A DNA stretch of 8,294 bases from an uncultured Lachnospiraceae bacterium. Lineage in GTDB: Bacteria; Bacillota; Clostridia; Lachnospirales; Lachnospiraceae. A program made the translations under genes and the position numbers. The notes under the pieces are model-generated. The model was given only the letters and a program-made list of their open reading frames with translations, did no database searches and was not told where the DNA came from. Where the stretch lies: the NCBI GenBank assembly GCA_958444395.1, contig CAUCOL010000068.1, positions 1-8,294 of the forward strand, read 5' to 3'. Numbering within the stretch: the stretch's first letter is position 1; every line of letters starts with the position of its first letter. Positions 5,507-8,294 of the stretch are shown piece after piece.

Positions 5507-6739
5507 ATGAAGAATTCTGTTCTGTCCCTGTTTCTCTGTCTGACGCTATATATATCCCTTCTTTTTTCACCATCCACAGCCGGGATCGCTCAGGCAGTCT
5601 CTTCCTCTGATACAAATACTGCTTCTTCCTCCAAAGATACTTCACTGGCTATCACTGCCACCTCCGCTGTACTGATTGAAAACAGCAGCGGGCGTGTTCT
5701 GTATGATAAAGCAAAGGACAAAGAACTGATCCCTGCCAGTATCACAAAGATCATGACTCTTCTACTGATCTTTGATGCACTTCATGAGGGAAAGCTGCAG
5801 CTGGATGATCCGGTCTCAGTCAGTGAATATGCCGCATCCATGGGCGGTTCACAGGTCTTCTTAGAGCCCGGCGAGACCCAGACCGTCGATACGATGATCA
5901 AATGCATCAGTGTTGCCAGTGCCAACGATGCAGCCGTCGCTATGGCCGAAAAGATTGCCGGCTCCGAGCCAGCTTTTGTCAAATGCATGAATCAGAAAGC
6001 AAACGAACTTGGCATGAAGCATACTCACTTTAAAAACTGCAACGGATTGGATGATTCGATCGAAAGCGGTCATTTCAGCAGTGCCTACGACGTTGCCCTG
6101 ATGTCACGCGCCCTGGTAACGGATTATCCCCAGATTTCGAACTATTCAACAATCTGGATGGATGAAATCGTTCATTCCACCAAAAAAGGGGACTCTCATT
6201 TTGGTCTGACAAATACCAATAAACTGGTCCGTACATATGATGGTATCACCGGACTAAAGACCGGTTCAACTTCCAAAGCCAAATACTGCCTGTCTGCTAC
6301 CGCAACCCGTGCCGGCGTCAGTCTGACCGCCGTCGTCATGGCTGCACCGGATCCAAAGATCCGTTTCTCTCAGGCTGCCGCACTTTTGGATTATGGCTTT
6401 GCAAACTGCACCGGTTATACAGACCCTGCAAGTAAATTAACATTAAAAAAGATTCCTGTACTAAAAGGAACAAAATCTGCTGTCAGAGCCGCTGCAGACG
6501 GTGACTTTCAATATACCCTCTGTAAAGGGGAATCCGTAAAACAGATCCAGAAAACCATTGCTTATAAAAAAAACCTGACCGCTCCAATCCAAAAAGGCGA
6601 TCCCATCGGGCGTATTACATACCGGATGAATGCGCAGATTTTAAAGGTGATTCCGATCCGGGCATCGGAATCAATCCCCAAAGCCGGTTTTTCCCATTGT
6701 TTTTATCAGCTTCTGCAAAGACTGCTCCTGTCCGTTTAA
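5507..6739 (+). CDS. dacF: D-alanyl-D-alanine carboxypeptidase (DacA/DacF-type PBP)
   Basis: A 410-residue low-molecular-weight penicillin-binding protein that trims the terminal D-Ala from peptidoglycan pentapeptides outside the membrane. An N-terminal signal peptide (about 1-30, AGIAQA end) leads to a Ser-rich linker and the S11 peptidase domain. The active-site set is complete: S78-I-T-K81 (SxxK), S138-A-N140 (SxN) and K251-T-G (KTGS). A PBP5_C-like beta domain follows (about 305-385). The protein ends in an amphipathic segment (PKAGFSHCFYQLLQRLLLSV) that should anchor it to the outer face of the membrane. GGGAG (5495-5499) is 7 nt before the ATG. It is divergent from yhbY across about 155 bp; no convincing -35/-10 pair is seen for it (TTCTGA-N17-TACGAT is the best, and weak). 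A terminator follows. The dacF symbol rests on overall resemblance; dacA or dacB are equally possible names. Confidence 0.93.
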   Translation: MKNSVLSLFLCLTLYISLLFSPSTAGIAQAVSSSDTNTASSSKDTSLAITATSAVLIENSSGRVLYDKAKDKELIPASITKIMTLLLIFDALHEGKLQLDDPVSVSEYAASMGGSQVFLEPGETQTVDTMIKCISVASANDAAVAMAEKIAGSEPAFVKCMNQKANELGMKHTHFKNCNGLDDSIESGHFSSAYDVALMSRALVTDYPQISNYSTIWMDEIVHSTKKGDSHFGLTNTNKLVRTYDGITGLKTGSTSKAKYCLSATATRAGVSLTAVVMAAPDPKIRFSQAAALLDYGFANCTGYTDPASKLTLKKIPVLKGTKSAVRAAADGDFQYTLCKGESVKQIQKTIAYKKNLTAPIQKGDPIGRITYRMNAQILKVIPIRASESIPKAGFSHCFYQLLQRLLLSV

Positions 6740-6755
6740 CCGCTATGTCGGAATC

Positions 6756-6789
6756 AGGAAAGCAGCCTGCCTGTCCGTTTCCTTTTTTT
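6756..6789 (+). terminator. Intrinsic terminator of the carboxypeptidase gene
   Basis: AGGAAA (6756-6761) pairs with TTTCCT (6778-6783), an interior loop follows, then CAG/CTG closes a short loop. The stem runs into T7 (6783-6789). It is 17 nt past the stop codon. Confidence 0.75.
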
Positions 6790-6812
6790 GATCTATTCAT
6801 TCGGCATAACAA

Positions 6813-6836
6813 AGGGCAAAACCAGCGTTTTGCCCT
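6813..6836. repeat. Perfect inverted repeat, 10-bp arms, 4-nt loop
   Basis: AGGGCAAAAC-CAGC-GTTTTGCCCT. It lacks a useful T-tract on either side (plus strand: ACAAG follows; minus strand: TTGTT follows), so it is not a typical terminator. Confidence 0.85.
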
Positions 6837-6891
6837 ACAAGAATTGCTTATGCAATCTTCCTTTGTGCGGTGATCGCATCCTTGCGGAACG

Positions 6892-6934
6892 TTTTTTACA
6901 TTATAGGAAGCGACAATTCCTATAATGTAAAAAA
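6892..6934. repeat. Perfect inverted repeat, 18-bp arms, 7-nt loop
   Basis: The left arm TTTTTTACATTATAGGAA (6892-6909) and its exact reverse complement (6917-6934) are separated by GCGACAA. Polarity is opposite to an intrinsic terminator (T-run first, A-run last) on both strands. The form resembles a small palindromic repeat or MITE-like element; copy number is unknown from this window. Its right-arm A-run supplies the T-tract of the neighbouring minus-strand terminator. Confidence 0.9.
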
Positions 6935-6960
6935 TGAGAGCTGCCCAAAAGGCAGCTCTC
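6929..6960 (-). terminator. Intrinsic terminator of the small membrane protein operon
   Basis: On the minus strand GAGAGCTGCC-TTTTG-GGCAGCTCTC is a 10-bp perfect stem (6936-6945 with 6951-6960), followed after one A by T6 (6929-6934). It lies about 40 nt past the stop of the 47-residue protein ending at 6999. Confidence 0.85.
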
Positions 6961-6998
6961 CAAGTGAATGAATGATTAATTGGTCGTTCCTGTTTTAA

Positions 6999-7142
6999 TC
7001 AATCGTAAAATGATGCATGATATCTGCATTTACGATAAATCTTATACCCCAGCATACCCACACCGGACACCAGAATATATAATGTAGAAAGTGCACCGGA
7101 TGTACATCCAATAATTACAATAAGCCAAATTATAATATTCAT
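6999..7142 (-). CDS. Small hydrophobic membrane protein, 47 residues, unknown function
   Basis: This very short gene is not recognised as a known family. It encodes MNIIIWLIVIIGCTSGALST, then LYILVSGVGMLGYKIYRKCR and a short tail ending YHASFYD. Residues about 3-33 are almost entirely hydrophobic, giving one long helix or a tight two-helix hairpin, followed by a basic segment (K34, R37, K38, R40) that would stay in the cytoplasm by the positive-inside rule. A GGAG (7153-7156) sits 10 nt before the ATG at 7140-7142. It follows the other 47-residue membrane protein by 24 nt on the same strand and ends about 40 nt before a strong terminator, so the pair looks like a real operon. The operon context, ribosome binding site and charge pattern support coding. 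A type I toxin is conceivable, but no antisense RNA is evident. Confidence 0.62.
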   Translation of the reverse strand: MNIIIWLIVIIGCTSGALSTLYILVSGVGMLGYKIYRKCRYHASFYD

Positions 7143-7166
7143 GTAAATCTATCTCCGTTTCTTCTT

Positions 7167-7310
7167 TCATTTGTTACTCTTTTTCTGCGAAACAGCTGAC
7201 TGCTCTGTATCGGATGATTCCTCCAGCGTTCCATTTTCAAAACGCCAGCTCCAGATACAGATACCCAGACCAGCCAGTCCTACTAACACCAAAATAATTG
7301 TTGTAACCAT
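7167..7310 (-). CDS. Small single-pass membrane protein, 47 residues, unknown function
   Basis: Not recognised as a named family. The N-terminus MVTTIILVLVGLAGLGICIW is a clear transmembrane segment (about residues 3-21), followed by WRF and a polar tail (ENGTLEESSDTEQSAVSQ, then KKSNK), acidic first and basic at the end. The start is the ATG at 7308-7310 because GAGG (7317-7320) lies 6 nt upstream. The frame is open 15 codons further up, but those codons cross the -10 region. A promoter (7335-7363) lies just upstream, and a second 47-residue membrane protein follows after 24 nt. Small tail-bearing membrane proteins of this kind often assist larger membrane complexes, but nothing here identifies a partner. 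Confidence 0.68.
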   Translation of the reverse strand: MVTTIILVLVGLAGLGICIWSWRFENGTLEESSDTEQSAVSQKKSNK

Positions 7311-7334
7311 ATTAAACCTCTTTTCTATGCGATT

Positions 7335-7363
7335 TTCATACCATCTACAGAACAACTTGTCGA
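7335..7363 (-). promoter_or_regulatory. Promoter of the two-gene small membrane protein operon
   Basis: On the minus strand TCGACA (7358-7363, 5/6), a 17-bp spacer and TATGAA (7335-7340, 4/6) preceded by TGG (extended -10) lie about 25 nt before the start of the first small gene. Confidence 0.6.
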
Positions 7364-7528
7364 GGAAAAATGTGGTTCACAAAAAGACCCTGTCCTACAA
7401 CAAAGTGGTCCTGTGAAATATTTCATTGTTTTTTGGGAAATTGAATCAAGTCAAATACCCCGAATCAGTCATCCTCCGGATAGCCATTCCGTTGGAACTA
7501 CTGCTTCGAGTGAAATAAGAAAAGAAGA
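7364..7528. other. Gene-free stretch with a bulged hairpin and a 12-bp palindrome
   Basis: No supportable gene. TTCACA (7376-7381) pairs with TGTGAA (7412-7417) around an inner GACC/GGTC pair, with an asymmetric interior loop. A perfect palindrome TGAAATATTTCA (7414-7425) overlaps its right arm. No convincing terminator follows the gene that ends at 7529. The rest holds only stop-filled frames. Confidence 0.4.
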
Positions 7529-7936
7529 TCAGCCTTTTTGACCGTCCTGATGATGAATATACTGCATCATAGAGCGATGACTATATGTAATACATAATGC
7601 ATACCCATCTGTAGATTTTAAACAAAGTAATATCAGATCCAGCAGGAGTGCCAGATGCGATAATAAAATAAGAACAGAAAACAGATCCGTACGCTCAGAC
7701 CTGGCACGGCTCTGTGTAAACTGTCTGACATTCTGCAGTCCCAGGATCTCTGTCGTACAGGCATCCTGACTGCTTAAAGTATAACTGACACCGGAAACAA
7801 AAGACGCAGACTGCTCCATCCAGGACACTGTCTGACCCATATGGTTCAGATGATGATCCATCCCAAGACCGGAGCATACCATAAAGAATACCAGTAGGAA
7901 ACAGATCAGCTGCTTCTTTTTTTGGATAAACTTCAT
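7529..7936 (-). CDS. Two-helix membrane protein, 135 residues, unknown function
   Basis: Not recognised. After a basic start (MKFIQKKKQ) there is a hydrophobic segment (about 10-25) that could be a signal anchor. A polar stretch of about 60 residues with Met/His clusters (MDHHLNHM) and one Cys (C60) follows, then a second membrane helix (LFSVLILLSHLALLLDLILLCL, about 85-106) and a C-terminal tail with a His-rich end (MMQYIHHQDGQKG). With two helices and a basic N-terminus, both ends would be cytoplasmic and the middle loop extracellular. AAAGGAGG (7945-7952) lies 8 nt before the ATG, so the start is firm. It is 75 nt downstream of, and on the same strand as, the probable LCP-family gene, and may be co-transcribed; no clear promoter is seen between them. 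Confidence 0.7.
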   Translation of the reverse strand: MKFIQKKKQLICFLLVFFMVCSGLGMDHHLNHMGQTVSWMEQSASFVSGVSYTLSSQDACTTEILGLQNVRQFTQSRARSERTDLFSVLILLSHLALLLDLILLCLKSTDGYALCITYSHRSMMQYIHHQDGQKG

Positions 7937-8011
7937 GTCCTGCGCCTCCTTTCCTTTTATTCTGACCTTTCAGTCTATGATGTCTCTGTCATCCCATATC
8001 ATATGACAACA

Positions 8012-8294
8012 TTACTGTGCCGCAGTTGCCGTCGCCGTCGGTACAACCGTTCCGTTCTCACCGGACGGCGTATAGGAAAACTCTTTCTTACCATCGTATT
8101 CAAAGATAAACTGCTTCATTGCGTCCGCCTGATATTCCTTCTGGATCGTCAGACAGGAACCGACACCCGGTACATTACCGCCGTTAAAATATGGATTTAC
8201 CGGAATCTGTAGCTGATGGATCTCTGTCGTACCCATCATGACAACATCTTTCATATAGCCCAGAATCGCCTTATTGGACAGATCCGTCGTAACC
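8012..8294 (-). CDS. C-terminal end of a probable LytR-CpsA-Psr (LCP) family protein (5' partial)
   Basis: The frame stays open on the minus strand from the right edge, so the Met at 8254 is internal and this is the last 93 residues of a larger protein. VTTDLSNKAILGYMKDVVMM, then EIHQLQIPVNPYF and GVGSCLTIQKEYQADAMKQFIF, resemble the end of LCP domains (Thr-Asn/Asp-Leu-Ser, a helix, a strand, then a helix ending QFIF/LF). These membrane-anchored proteins attach teichoic acid or capsule polymers to peptidoglycan. The protein ends in a Thr/Ala-rich tail (TATATAAQ). The catalytic Arg/Asp residues of LCP enzymes lie upstream, outside the window, so the call rests on fold-like resemblance only and could be wrong. 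Confidence 0.5.
   Translation of the reverse strand, partial: VTTDLSNKAILGYMKDVVMMGTTEIHQLQIPVNPYFNGGNVPGVGSCLTIQKEYQADAMKQFIFEYDGKKEFSYTPSGENGTVVPTATATAAQ

Larger units (their letters stand above)
6790..6935. other. Gene-free intergenic block with several hairpins
   Basis: No ORF with a credible start and ribosome binding site was found here. The block contains a 10-bp/4-nt perfect hairpin (6813-6836), a small ATTGC/GCAAT hairpin (6843-6856), two mutually exclusive 4-bp hairpins sharing CGCA (6866-6878 or 6875-6886), and the 18-bp inverted repeat listed separately. The density suggests a repeat-type element or structured RNA rather than ordinary spacer DNA. Confidence 0.5.

Noticed and set aside
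6892..6934. 18-bp inverted repeat as an intrinsic terminator
   Set aside because: Both strands read T-run, stem, loop, stem, A-run, the reverse of terminator polarity. Only the adjacent 6936-6960 stem has a proper T-tract.
6999..7310. Type I toxin-antitoxin system
   Set aside because: The small hydrophobic proteins fit in size, but no antisense promoter or RNA gene is visible and two tandem non-homologous copies are atypical.
7430..7528. Possible relic of a transposase or other gene on the minus strand
   Set aside because: Short translated fragments are broken by several stops in every frame, and none matches a family I can name. No terminal inverted repeats or target duplication were seen.
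7951..8011. Separate promoter for the 135-residue membrane protein
   Set aside because: TTGTCA is present, but no -10 lies at a suitable distance. Read-through from the upstream gene is equally likely.

Overview
The window looks like the chromosome of a Gram-positive Bacillota, most likely a Clostridia/Lachnospiraceae-type gut anaerobe. This is inferred from strong AGGAGG-type ribosome binding sites, Bacillus-type LexA boxes (GAAC-N4-GTTC), the yhbY-nadD-yqeK-rsfS gene order, a sporulation-clade style DacA/DacF carboxypeptidase and the general protein composition. No rRNA, tRNA, CRISPR array or complete mobile element is visible.

Layout. (1) Positions 2-1132 (+) hold the C-terminal part of a MocR/PdxR-type regulator, cut by the left edge. 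(2) Positions 1153-1690 (-) hold a YneA-like LysM membrane protein behind a near-consensus promoter and three LexA-box-like palindromes, so it is an SOS-inducible division inhibitor candidate. (3) Positions 1766-3268 (-) form a lexA operon: a LexA-boxed promoter, a leader with a terminator-like hairpin directly abutting the ribosome binding site, lexA, a tightly coupled YfbR-type HD 5'-nucleotidase, and a strong terminator. (4) Positions 3303-5410 (-) form a housekeeping operon in the order yhbY, nadD, yqeK, rsfS (ribosome assembly, NAD synthesis, Ap4A hydrolysis, ribosome silencing), transcribed toward lexA with no clear terminator of its own. (5) Positions 5507-6789 (+) hold a divergently transcribed D-Ala-D-Ala carboxypeptidase and its terminator. 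(6) Positions 6790-6960 are a gene-free block dense in perfect inverted repeats. (7) Positions 6999-7363 (-) are a mini-operon of two 47-residue membrane proteins; the second is so short that automatic calling would probably miss it. (8) Positions 7529-8294 (-) hold an unrecognised small two-helix membrane protein preceded by the C-terminal end of a probable LytR-CpsA-Psr family protein, cut by the right edge.

How the parts work together. The centre of the window is a small DNA-damage island: LexA appears to control itself, a deoxynucleotidase that could adjust nucleotide pools, and a LysM cell-division brake. All the boxes share the same core (AAAT/ATTT between GAAC and GTTC). The rest is housekeeping (NAD, ribosome, peptidoglycan) plus small membrane proteins of unknown role. 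I see no clear novel defence or mobile system. The least explained items are the lexA leader hairpin, the palindrome-rich block at 6813-6960 and the two tiny membrane proteins.
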